The notes under the pieces were generated by a model. That model saw only the letters and a list, made by a program, of their open reading frames with translations, was not told where the DNA came from and did not search any database. From REBR01 sp033721915 (GTDB lineage Bacteria > Pseudomonadota > Gammaproteobacteria > Pseudomonadales > Oleiphilaceae), in the NCBI GenBank assembly GCA_033721915.1, contig JAWWAC010000030.1, positions 1-35,156 of the forward strand: a stretch of 35,156 nt of DNA, in the 5' to 3' direction. A program made the position numbers and the translations under genes. Positions 17,080 to 24,656 of the stretch are shown here, in pieces. Within the stretch, counting starts at the first letter, position 1; each line of letters starts with the position of its first letter.

Positions 17080-17245
17080 TGGGGTCTCTGCGCATATCCA
17101 GCCAGAACGCCAGGCCGATCAGTAACAGCCAGATCAGAAACGGGCGATACCAGGCGCTGTCGGTTTCGATCCACCAGTCCATGATGGTGGGAGAGAAGAT
17201 GTAGACGGCCAGTACCAGCAAAAAGACCAGGCGATAGATGTACAT
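17069..17245 (-). CDS. cbrX: Small membrane protein upstream of and overlapping cbrA (CbrX-like)
   Basis: A 58-codon frame starting MYIYRLVFLLVLAVYIFSP and ending FWLDMRRDPNEF. It has two hydrophobic segments (about residues 6-20 and 36-49) separated by a short acidic turn with several tryptophans (DWWIETDSAWYRP), so it probably forms a two-helix inner-membrane hairpin. Its last 11 bases overlap the start of cbrA. A small gene in exactly this position, cbrX, is described in Pseudomonas, where it is co-transcribed with cbrAB. Codon use resembles the neighbours. The ribosome site is weak (AAGAG), and translation may serve to couple cbrA. The function is unknown. Confidence 0.8.
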   Translation of the reverse strand: MYIYRLVFLLVLAVYIFSPTIMDWWIETDSAWYRPFLIWLLLIGLAFWLDMRRDPNEF

Positions 17246-17307
17246 GGTGGTTTACAGCTCTTGAGTGGGCAATGGGGCAGTGCGCCAGGGCAGGCCGTTG
17301 TCAGGAC

Positions 17308-18192
17308 CTAGCCGTCACTGACGCCGGCGGGTCTGGCATAGCGTGCCAGTGGCTCAAGGTGCCAGTGCTGTATGGCCCATTGCAGTATCTCGGTCACCGG
17401 CGCCGGCTGCAAGTCCGCCGGCGGTGACTGGAACAGGCTGCGCAGGGCCGACCAGAGGTTGGCGCTGGCCTGGCTGTCATCCAGTGCCGGTGCGTGGGTC
17501 TGCTTGCTCAGCTTCTGGCCCTGCTCGTTGCACAGTAGCGGTATGTGCAGGTACTCCGGCGGTGTCTGCTCCAGTGCCTGGTAAAGGGCCCGGTGGATGG
17601 GTGTGGCTTCCAGCAGGTCCTGGCCACGCACCACCTGGTTCACCCCCTGATCGATGTCGTCCGACACCACCCCCAGGTGGTAGGCGTAATAGCCCTCCTT
17701 GCGCTTGAGCACCGGGTCGTCCAGCTCGGCGTGGAGTGCGTAGGGGATCTCCCCCAGCAGGCGGTCCTGCCAGTGATCCTCGGTGTCGTTCAGGGCAAAG
17801 CGCAGCGCATGGGGGCCCGTCCTGTGCCAGTCGGGGGACTGGCGGCAGTGGCGGGGGTGGCGACCCTGGCTGGCCTGCAGCTCCTTGCGGCTGCAGTGGC
17901 AGGGATAGAGACGCCCCTGCTGGCGCCATTGCGCCAGCCGTTGCTCGTAGGCCCGGTGTTGCTGTGACTGGTAACGCACCGGGCCATCCCAGTGCAGGCC
18001 GTGGGCCTCCAGGCTGGCCAGTATGCGGTCGCGGGCGCTGTCGGACTCCCTCAGCGGGTCCAGGTCCTCAATGCGCAGCAGCCAGCGGCCCTGATGGGCC
18101 CTGGCGTCAAGGTAGCTGGCCAGTGCGGCGACCAGCGAACCCTGGTGCAGTGGTCCTGTGGGGGAGGGGGCAAAGCGGCCGCAGTAGTTCAT
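17308..18192 (-). CDS. gluQ: Glutamyl-Q tRNA(Asp) synthetase
   Basis: Attaches glutamate to the queuosine base in the anticodon of tRNA(Asp), forming glutamyl-queuosine. The 294 residues are a truncated glutamyl-tRNA synthetase that lacks the anticodon-binding domain, as expected. The ATP site has FAPSPTGPLHQGSL (HIGH-like) and QKLSKQTHA (KMSKS-like). A zinc site includes C98, C100 and C116 (YPCHCSRKE ... RHCR). WLLRIEDLDPLR is typical. The start MNYCGRFAPSPTG at 18192 is 10 bases after the dksA stop; the frame is open further upstream, but that part overlaps dksA. The dksA-gluQ pair is conserved across gammaproteobacteria and probably forms one transcript. Confidence 0.96.
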   Translation of the reverse strand: MNYCGRFAPSPTGPLHQGSLVAALASYLDARAHQGRWLLRIEDLDPLRESDSARDRILASLEAHGLHWDGPVRYQSQQHRAYEQRLAQWRQQGRLYPCHCSRKELQASQGRHPRHCRQSPDWHRTGPHALRFALNDTEDHWQDRLLGEIPYALHAELDDPVLKRKEGYYAYHLGVVSDDIDQGVNQVVRGQDLLEATPIHRALYQALEQTPPEYLHIPLLCNEQGQKLSKQTHAPALDDSQASANLWSALRSLFQSPPADLQPAPVTEILQWAIQHWHLEPLARYARPAGVSDG

Positions 18193-18202
18193 CGGCCCTG
18201 GC

Positions 18203-18643
18203 TCAGACGCCAGTCTGCTTCTCGCGGATTTCCGAGAGGGTCTTGCAGTCGATGCAGAGCGTGGCGGTGGGCCGTGCTTCCAGGCGGCGAATGCCGATCT
18301 CGACGCCACACTGCTCGCAGAACCCGTAGTCGTCCTTGTCGATGGCATCCAGCGTCTTGTCGATCTTGCGGATCAGCTTGCGTTCCCGGTCGCGGGTGCG
18401 CAGTTCCAGGCTGAACTCCTCCTCCTGGGTGGCGCGGTCGCTGGGGTCGGCGTAGTTGGCCGCATCTTCCTGCAGGTGGTGCATGGTGCGGTCCACCTCT
18501 TCCATCAACTCTTGCTTCCAGCTGAGCAGGATCTGCCTGAAGTGCTCGCGCTGGTCTTCGTTCATGTACTCTTCCCCCTTGGCCGGCTGGTAGGGGGTAA
18601 AGTCTGCGAACTCTTCTGTGGCTTTGGGATTGGATTTCGGCAT
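18203..18643 (-). CDS. dksA: RNA polymerase-binding transcription factor DksA
   Basis: Binds the RNA polymerase secondary channel and, with ppGpp, lowers rRNA promoter activity and activates amino-acid genes. The 146 residues comprise a coiled coil whose tip carries D66 and D69 (ANYADPSDRATQEEE), equivalent to E. coli D71 and D74, and a complete four-cysteine zinc finger (C109, C112, C130, C133; FCEQCG and LCIDCK). Because all four cysteines are present, it is the zinc form and not a cysteine-poor paralogue. Its likely targets include the rRNA promoters at the right end of this window. Confidence 0.97.
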   Translation of the reverse strand: MPKSNPKATEEFADFTPYQPAKGEEYMNEDQREHFRQILLSWKQELMEEVDRTMHHLQEDAANYADPSDRATQEEEFSLELRTRDRERKLIRKIDKTLDAIDKDDYGFCEQCGVEIGIRRLEARPTATLCIDCKTLSEIREKQTGV

Positions 18644-18727
18644 AGGTCCTGCCTCTCAATAGTGCGGCCCCACTGTCCGGTATCAGACCGGGGCAAGCGA
18701 TTTATTCCGTAACTGCTCAGACGACTC

Positions 18728-18757
18728 TTTATAGAGCAAGAGTACCCGATTGAGCAA
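18728..18757 (-). promoter_or_regulatory. Candidate sigma-70 promoter for dksA
   Basis: Minus strand TTGCTC, 18 bases, TATAAA, giving a leader of about 80 bases before dksA. It lies in the 226-base region divergent from sfsA, which also contains a small dyad GTGTA-5-TACAC at 18786-18800. Confidence 0.4.
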
Positions 18758-18869
18758 GACAGGGGAAAATAGCAGATTACACAAGGTGTAGCCAGTACAC
18801 CGGTCAGTCAGTGAATGAAAGGGTCTGAAGGCTGTATGATCCCAGTCTCAAAACCGCATTGGAGCTGTC

Positions 18870-19580
18870 ATGGAATTCTCACCACCGCTGATCCCCGCCA
18901 CGCTGGTGCGGCGCTACAAGCGTTTTCTGGCGGACGTTGTCCTGGAAGATGGCCGCACTGTGGTGGCCCACTGTCCCAATACCGGCTCCATGAGGGCCTG
19001 CTGTGACCCGGGCAGTCGTGTCTGGCTCAGCCCGGCCACAAACCCGGCGCGGAAACTGCCTTTTACCTGGGAGCTGGTGGAGGTGGCGGATCAGGCGCTG
19101 GCCTGCATCAATACCGCCAGGCCCAACCAGGTGATGGGGGCACTGCTGCGGGAGGGGCTGGAGCCGGGACTGGCCGGTTACACCCAGTGGCGCTCCGAGG
19201 TGCGCTACGGGGCGGAGAAAAGCCGCATCGACTGGCTGCTCAGTGGTCATGACAGCGCGCCTCCGGCCTGGGTGGAGGTGAAAAACGTGACCCTGGGGGA
19301 GGGCCGTGTGGCCTATTTTCCCGATGCCGTGACACTGCGCGGGCAGAAACACCTGCGTGAGCTCATGGCCTGCGTGGCCGGCGGCGAGCGTGGGGTGCTG
19401 CTGTTCTGTGTCAGCCATACCGGTGTGAATGCAGTGCGCCCGGCGGACGACATTGACCCCCGCTACGGTCAGCTGTTGCGCCAGGCGGTGTCCCGGGGGG
19501 TGGAGTGTTATGCCTGGCAGCTGCAGATCAGCCCGCAGGGCATGAGCCCGGTCCGCCCCCTGCCCGTGGTGCTGGACTGA
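18870..19580 (+). CDS. sfsA: SfsA family protein (sugar fermentation stimulation protein A)
   Basis: The 236 residues match the SfsA family. The N-terminal OB-like part is IPATLVRRYKRFLADVVLEDG followed by VVAHCPNTGSM. The nuclease-like core carries SRIDWLL, WVEVKNVTL, ARYFPD-type AYFPDAVTLRGQKHL and FCVSHTGVNAVRPAD. The core looks like a PD-(D/E)XK fold, with D, E and K residues in DWLL and VEVKN. Binding to DNA was reported for E. coli SfsA, but its physiological role is unsettled. The ATG has TTGGAGC upstream. It is divergent from dksA, as in E. coli. Confidence 0.95.
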   Translation: MEFSPPLIPATLVRRYKRFLADVVLEDGRTVVAHCPNTGSMRACCDPGSRVWLSPATNPARKLPFTWELVEVADQALACINTARPNQVMGALLREGLEPGLAGYTQWRSEVRYGAEKSRIDWLLSGHDSAPPAWVEVKNVTLGEGRVAYFPDAVTLRGQKHLRELMACVAGGERGVLLFCVSHTGVNAVRPADDIDPRYGQLLRQAVSRGVECYAWQLQISPQGMSPVRPLPVVLD

Positions 19581-19626
19581 GGGGTGGCAGGGTCACGCCG
19601 CCGTCAGGGCGTTGAAAGCCGCTGTT

Positions 19627-19983
19627 TCAGCCCCGGCGGTAGCGCATGCGGGTGCCGTGGTTGAGTGACATGACGATTTCATCGGGGCGCAGTGCGTCGG
19701 GAAAGTAACAGCCCGAGATCTGGCAGCCGGCGATGCTGGCGCCCTCGATGTGGGTTTTGCGGAAGTCGATGCCCCTCAGGTCGGCACCCCGGAAGTAGGC
19801 CTGCTGCATGTCCAGCCCACTGGCGTCCATCCCACGCAGATCCAGGCCGCGGAAGTCGCAGAAAGCGAAGCTGGGCAGCGGGTCTGTCTTCTGGCGGGCT
19901 TCGTTGAAGGCCTTGATGTTCTCGTTGCGCAGTGCCTGATAGAGAGGGTGGTCGATGGTGCGCACGTCTTCGGAATGATTCAT
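19627..19983 (-). CDS. Pentapeptide-repeat protein
   Basis: 118 residues. From about residue 40 to 95 it shows A(D/N)LXX-type five-residue repeats: FAFCDFRGLDLRGMDASGLD, then ADLRGIDFRKTHIEGASIAG. These build a small right-handed quadrilateral beta helix. The N-terminal 35 residues are non-repeat and charged. There is no signal peptide or membrane segment, so it is probably cytosolic. The repeat array is too short for a typical gyrase-protecting Qnr-like protein (about 200 residues). The function is not recognisable. It is convergent with sfsA. Confidence 0.8.
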   Translation of the reverse strand: MNHSEDVRTIDHPLYQALRNENIKAFNEARQKTDPLPSFAFCDFRGLDLRGMDASGLDMQQAYFRGADLRGIDFRKTHIEGASIAGCQISGCYFPDALRPDEIVMSLNHGTRMRYRRG

Positions 19984-20022
19984 AAAAGGGCCTCGGTTTG
20001 ACCAGCGGATGCCGGCATTATA

Positions 20023-20053
20023 GTCAAAACCGGACGGTCTGCCCGGTTTTGAC
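20023..20053 (-). terminator. Hairpin terminator downstream of the two-module kinase gene
   Basis: An 11-base perfect stem GTCAAAACCGG / CCGGTTTTGAC with a 9-base loop, starting 20 bases after the stop of the gene ending at 20074. The T-run lies within the stem, so efficiency is uncertain. A perfect TATAAT (20017-20022, minus strand) directly follows and may serve the pentapeptide-repeat gene. Confidence 0.5.
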
Positions 20054-20073
20054 GGTCTCAGTGGCCCCGGGGC

Positions 20074-21642
20074 TCAGAGGTGGCCGAAGTGGGCCTTGAT
20101 GCGCTTTGAGAGGTCCTCCAGGATATTGACCTGGTCGGTGTCGATGCGCAGTGCACGGCTCTTTTCCGCCTCAGTGAGCGGCTCCGCCACCTGCAGCTGC
20201 TTGTCCAGCACCTTCTCATCCGCCTCCGAGACACTGTCGCCGCCGGCGGTGCGTCTCTGCAGCCGCTGGCGCAGCACTGTCTCCGGGGCATCGCAGTCGA
20301 GAATCATGCCCGGCACACCGTGCTCCTCCGCCACACTCAGCAGCAGCTCCCGCTCGGGCTGGCGCAGTGCGGCGGAGTCGACAATCACCGCCTGACCGGC
20401 CTGCAGTATCAGCCGTGCCAGCTCCGCCAGATGCTGGTAGGTGCGCTGCGTGGCTTCCGGTGTGTAAATGCCCTGGTCCAGTGCGGCCCGGCTGCTGTCC
20501 TTGGGCCCCAGCCCGAACAGGCGCTTGCGTTCCACATCGCTGCGGATGCGGATGGCACCCAGGGTTTCGCTCAGGTGCAGGGCCGCATGGGACTTGCCGC
20601 TGCCGGAGTAGCCCCGGGTGAGGATCAGGAAGCGCTCGGGAATGCCGGCGTAACTTTCCGCCAGGTCGGCGTACTGGCAGTAGCGGCGGTAGTGGGCCTG
20701 CTGCTGCTCCTCGCTGAGACCCTCATTGCCCATGGTGAACAGGGCGATCTTGCCCCGCACCATGGCCCTGTAGGCCTTGTAGAACTGCAGCAGCGGCAGG
20801 GCGCCGAAGTCCCCGGTGTGCTCCAGGTAACGGTCCAGAAGGCGGTTGGCGTAGCGGGTCAGGCCCCGGTCCTCCAGGTCCATCAGCAGAAAGCTCAGGT
20901 CGTTGAAGACATCGATAAAGCGGAACTCGTCGTTGAACTCGATGCAGTCAAACACCGTCACCCTGCCTTCGTGGAGGGTGATGTTGGCCAGGTGCAGGTC
21001 GCCGTGGCATTCACGGACAAAGCCGTTTTCATGGCGCTGGGCAATCACCGGCTTGAGCCGTTCCAGTGTGGACTCGGACCAGGCGGCGATGCGGTCGAGT
21101 TGCTTTAGCCGGGAGGGGTCGCTGATCATGGGGCGGATCTGTTCAAAATTCTGCAGCAGCGGGGCCTCCACGCCGGAGACCGACCCCAGGGGGCTGTCGC
21201 TGTCCACCGCCGGTATGGACTGGTGAAAGACCGCCACCTGGCGGGCCAGCTGGTCGATGTGGTCCTCCTTCAGCTCACCCCGCTCCACCAGGGCCGGCAA
21301 CAGTCCGGACTGGTCAAACTGGCGCATCTGGATGGCGTACTCGAAAGGCTCTTCATCGCCGCCCAGCCGGGGGTCTTCCGGGCTGCCGGTAATGGGCAGC
21401 ACGCCCAGGTAGAGGTCCGGTGCCAGGCGGCGGTTCAGGCGCACCTCTTCCTCGCAGAAACGTTTACGCCGCTCCAGTGTGGAGAAATCTAGGAAGCCGA
21501 AGTCCATGGGCTTCTTGATTTTGTAGGCGTAGGAGCCGGTCAGTATGACCCAGGAGATATGGGTTTCCTGCCACTGGATGTCACGGACCTCATGGTCGAA
21601 GCGGGAAGGGTCCTGCAGTGCCTGGATCAGTTCGCGACTCAC
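20074..21642 (-). CDS. Two-module protein: aminoglycoside phosphotransferase-like domain plus P-loop kinase domain
   Basis: 522 residues. The first part (about 1-310) is a protein-kinase-like fold of the APH family, with SYAYKIKKP (ATP lysine region), the catalytic loop ECHGDLHLANITL (212-223) and the metal-binding FDCIEF (231-236). The second part (about 335-520) is an AAA/zeta-toxin-like nucleoside kinase domain with P-loop GYSGSGKS (344-351), IRSDVERKR and a late arginine-rich RQRLQRRT. This fusion is widespread in bacteria and is annotated as a bifunctional aminoglycoside phosphotransferase/ATP-binding protein, but its substrate is unknown. Resistance is unlikely given its wide conservation. 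It starts with GTG, chosen because AAAGGAG lies correctly upstream. It is divergent from mrcB. Confidence 0.85.
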   Translation of the reverse strand: MSRELIQALQDPSRFDHEVRDIQWQETHISWVILTGSYAYKIKKPMDFGFLDFSTLERRKRFCEEEVRLNRRLAPDLYLGVLPITGSPEDPRLGGDEEPFEYAIQMRQFDQSGLLPALVERGELKEDHIDQLARQVAVFHQSIPAVDSDSPLGSVSGVEAPLLQNFEQIRPMISDPSRLKQLDRIAAWSESTLERLKPVIAQRHENGFVRECHGDLHLANITLHEGRVTVFDCIEFNDEFRFIDVFNDLSFLLMDLEDRGLTRYANRLLDRYLEHTGDFGALPLLQFYKAYRAMVRGKIALFTMGNEGLSEEQQQAHYRRYCQYADLAESYAGIPERFLILTRGYSGSGKSHAALHLSETLGAIRIRSDVERKRLFGLGPKDSSRAALDQGIYTPEATQRTYQHLAELARLILQAGQAVIVDSAALRQPERELLLSVAEEHGVPGMILDCDAPETVLRQRLQRRTAGGDSVSEADEKVLDKQLQVAEPLTEAEKSRALRIDTDQVNILEDLSKRIKAHFGHL

Positions 21643-21811
21643 GGTAAGCTCCTTTTAACGGGCTGATGAATGGTCTGGCTCGGTTATGGTCAAAACGCTG
21701 GTCATCATACCGGCTGCAGCCTTGTTAAGGTAAGCCCTGTTATTTGACGCAGTACCAACCTGACAAAAAAATCTGTCGATCCCTACCCGCCACTGCCTAT
21801 ATCATGCCGCC

Positions 21812-24115
21812 ATGACTCAGACCCGGAAAAAACCCAAAGCCCCGTCACGTCCCTCCCGCAAGGGGCTGTTATGGCGTCTCCTGCTGCTTTTTGTGCTCTT
21901 TTTCGCCGCCTGGGTGGTGTATCTGGATGCCCAGGTGACCAGCCGCTTTGAAGGCCACCGCTGGGAAGTGCCCTCCCGCGTTTTCGCCAGTCCCATGGAG
22001 CTGTATGAAGGGGCCGATCTCAGCCCCGGGGCCCTGGTCACGGAGCTGCAGTCGCTGGGCTACCGCCAGGACCCGTCACTGTCCTCCCCGGGCACCTGGC
22101 ACCGGCAGGGCAACAGCGTGGCCCTGCGCAGCCGTGGTTTTGTCTTTGCCGATGGGGAAGAGCCTGCCCGGCGACTGTCACTGGGCTTTAATGGCCAGGG
22201 TATTGGCCGGCTTCAGGTGACTAAGGGGCCGGAGAGTCCGGTGGTGCGTCTGGAGCCCCAGGCCATTGGGGGCATTTATCCGGCCCACAATGAAGACCGG
22301 ATACTGATTCGCCTGGAGCAGATGCCGCCTTTGTTCTATGAGGCACTGCTGCTGACCGAGGACCGGGACTTTGAAGATCACCACGGCGTGGCGCCATTGT
22401 CCATTGCCAGGGCCATGCTGGCGAATATCCGGGCCGGCGCTGTGGTGCAGGGGGGCAGCACCATCACCCAGCAGCTGGTGAAGAACTTCTATCTCACCTC
22501 AGAGCAGACCTACCGGCGAAAGCTCAATGAAGCCATGATGGCGATACTGCTGGAGCTGCGTTACCCCAAGAAGGACATCCTGGAGTCCTACCTCAATGAG
22601 GTGTATCTGGGCCAGGCGGGCCAGAGAGCCATCCATGGCGTGGGGCTGGCCAGCCAGTTCTATTTCGGCAAGCCCTTCTCCGACCTGTACGTGCAGGAGT
22701 CGGCCCTGCTGGTGGCCATGGTGCGGGGGCCGGCCTACTACAATCCCCGCCGTCACCCGCAACGGGCCATGGAGCGGCGCAACCGGGTGCTGGGCCTGCT
22801 GGAAGAGCGTGGGCACCTGTCAGAGGGGGCGGCCCGGCAGGCGAAATCCGCGCCTCTGGGAGTCATTGAAAAACCCCGTTTCGAGGCCAACCCCTATCCG
22901 GCCTTTATGGACCTGGTGCGGGAGCACCTCAAGAGGGACTATGACGATGAGGACCTCCAGTCCTCGGGGCTGCGCATTTTCACCACACTGGAACCCCGGG
23001 TGCAGAATACCGCGGCGCGGGAGCTGAGTGAGACCCTGAAGGGGCTCACGCAAAGGGCGGGCCCTGGCGCGGAATCCCTGCAGGGGGCCATGGTCGTTAC
23101 CCGCCCCCAGAGCGGTGAGGTACAGGCGGTGGTGGGCAGCCGCACCGAGGGGGCCATGGGGTTTAACCGGGCACTGGCGGCACGCCGCCCCATCGGCTCG
23201 CTGATCAAGCCGGCCATTTACCTTACCGCACTGGAACATCCGCAGCGTTACACACTCACCAGCACCTTGCGGGATGAGCCATTCCGCATTGAGTTTGAAA
23301 ATGGTGACGAATGGTCCCCGGAGAACTTTGACGGTGAATCCCACGGGGAGGTGCCCCTGTATCGGGCACTGGCCCTCTCCTACAATCAGGCCACGGTCCG
23401 CCTGGGGCTGGATCTGGGCCTGACCCCGGTGCGGGATATGCTGCAGCGGCTGGGTCTGGAGCGCCGCCCCGGGGCCTACCCGGCTCTGCTGCTGGGCAGC
23501 CTGGATCTCTCGCCACTTCAGGTCACGGAGCTGTACCAGACACTGGCGGCCTCGGGCTACCGGGTGCCACTGCGCAGCATTACCGCCGTGACCACCGCCG
23601 ATGGGGAGACACTGTCCCGCTACGAGCTGGATATCCGACAGGTGGTGGACCCGGCTCCCATGCACCTGCTGCATTACGCCCTCCAGGAAACCGTGCGCGA
23701 CGGCACCGGCCGGGGAGTGTATCGCTACCTTCCCGAGTCACTGCATGTGGCGGGCAAGACCGGCACCACGGACGGGGGGCGTGATACCTGGTTTGCGGGC
23801 TTTACCGGCAACCGGCTGGGGGTGACCTGGGTGGGCACGGACGACAATGTGCCGACGCTGCTGACCGGGGGCACGGGGGCGCTGCCTGTCTGGGGGCGAG
23901 TGATGGCGCAGCTGCCACAACAGTCCCTGTCGCCGGTGGTGCCTGGCAATGTGCAGTATCACTGGATCGACAACGAGACCGGCCTGCGCACCCGGGAAAA
24001 CTGCAGGAATGCCCGCCGCATTCCGTATATCGAAGGCTCTCAGCCCGCTGACAGCACCCCCTGTGACGAGCCCTTGGGAGAGCGGCTGCAGCGCTGGTTT
24101 GAGCAGTTATTCTGA
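21812..24115 (+). CDS. mrcB: Penicillin-binding protein 1B (bifunctional peptidoglycan synthase)
   Basis: Polymerises glycan strands from lipid II and cross-links their peptides in the periplasm. The 767 residues comprise a basic cytoplasmic tail, one membrane anchor (about 19-40), a UB2H-like regulatory domain (about 50-135), a GT51 transglycosylase with catalytic E183 in LTEDRDFEDHHG and GGSTITQQLVKN, and a transpeptidase with the nucleophile S463 in GSLIK, S523-Y-N525 and K649-T-G in AGKTGTT. All catalytic motifs are intact. The UB2H-like segment, which binds the activator lipoprotein in E. coli, makes this PBP1b and not PBP1a. The lpoP-like lipoprotein gene follows 47 bases downstream. 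Confidence 0.97.
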   Translation: MTQTRKKPKAPSRPSRKGLLWRLLLLFVLFFAAWVVYLDAQVTSRFEGHRWEVPSRVFASPMELYEGADLSPGALVTELQSLGYRQDPSLSSPGTWHRQGNSVALRSRGFVFADGEEPARRLSLGFNGQGIGRLQVTKGPESPVVRLEPQAIGGIYPAHNEDRILIRLEQMPPLFYEALLLTEDRDFEDHHGVAPLSIARAMLANIRAGAVVQGGSTITQQLVKNFYLTSEQTYRRKLNEAMMAILLELRYPKKDILESYLNEVYLGQAGQRAIHGVGLASQFYFGKPFSDLYVQESALLVAMVRGPAYYNPRRHPQRAMERRNRVLGLLEERGHLSEGAARQAKSAPLGVIEKPRFEANPYPAFMDLVREHLKRDYDDEDLQSSGLRIFTTLEPRVQNTAARELSETLKGLTQRAGPGAESLQGAMVVTRPQSGEVQAVVGSRTEGAMGFNRALAARRPIGSLIKPAIYLTALEHPQRYTLTSTLRDEPFRIEFENGDEWSPENFDGESHGEVPLYRALALSYNQATVRLGLDLGLTPVRDMLQRLGLERRPGAYPALLLGSLDLSPLQVTELYQTLAASGYRVPLRSITAVTTADGETLSRYELDIRQVVDPAPMHLLHYALQETVRDGTGRGVYRYLPESLHVAGKTGTTDGGRDTWFAGFTGNRLGVTWVGTDDNVPTLLTGGTGALPVWGRVMAQLPQQSLSPVVPGNVQYHWIDNETGLRTRENCRNARRIPYIEGSQPADSTPCDEPLGERLQRWFEQLF

Positions 24116-24162
24116 GCGCCCTGACCGGGCGATGGCAACCGCAACAGACACGAGGAGAGAGC

Positions 24163-24651
24163 ATGCATTACAAGGGATGGGCGGGGCTGTTGCTGGCACT
24201 GCTTCTGGCGGGCTGTAGCGCCATTGAGCCGATGCAGCCTCCTGAAGAGAGACCGTCTGGAGAGGTGTCCCCTGAAGAGACAGCCCCGGAAAGCGCCTCT
24301 GAAACACGGCCAGTGCCGCCTGAAAGAGCCCCTCAGGAGCGCCGCAGTGGCGATGCCCTGTCCCCGGCGGCGGCCAGTCTGCTGGCCACCGCCAGGGGCT
24401 TTCTGCAGGGCGGGGACCCGGACCGGGCCCTGACGCTGATCCACAGGGCCCATGGCATTTCCCCCAATGCGGCGGAAGTGTATTACCACTTTGCCAGGGC
24501 CTACCTGGCCCGCCGTGAGTATCAGCGGGCGGAGCAGTTTGCCGGCCGTGGCCTGGCACTGGCCGGTGACCGCGACTCCCTGCACCGCCAGGGGGAGCAG
24601 CTGCTGGCGGAGATCCGCCAGGCGGGGGCCTCCCGTACCGGCAGCCGCTGA
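24163..24651 (+). CDS. lpoP: Outer-membrane lipoprotein with TPR motifs, LpoP-like PBP1b activator
   Basis: 162 residues. A lipoprotein signal peptide ends in LLLALLLAGC with C18 as the lipidated cysteine; the next residues are Ser-Ala, which do not call for inner-membrane retention. Residues about 20-65 form a Pro/Glu/Ser-rich flexible linker suited to crossing the periplasm. A TPR pair follows (FLQGGDPDRALTLIHRAHGI and NAAEVYYHFARAYLARREYQ). In Pseudomonas aeruginosa a TPR lipoprotein in the same operon as PBP1b, LpoP, activates that synthase. Position, lipobox, linker and TPRs all agree here. The ribosome site is strong (GAGGAGAG). The family assignment is inferred from context and architecture. 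Confidence 0.75.
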   Translation: MHYKGWAGLLLALLLAGCSAIEPMQPPEERPSGEVSPEETAPESASETRPVPPERAPQERRSGDALSPAAASLLATARGFLQGGDPDRALTLIHRAHGISPNAAEVYYHFARAYLARREYQRAEQFAGRGLALAGDRDSLHRQGEQLLAEIRQAGASRTGSR

Positions 24652-24656
24652 GGGCG

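Noticed and set aside
18786..18800. GTGTA-5-TACAC dyad between dksA and sfsA as an operator
   Set aside because: Too short and matching no regulator I recognise; mentioned only under the dksA promoter.
20074..21642. Aminoglycoside resistance gene
   Set aside because: The APH-like domain belongs to a widely conserved fusion with a second kinase, in a housekeeping context without mobile elements, so a resistance role is not supported.
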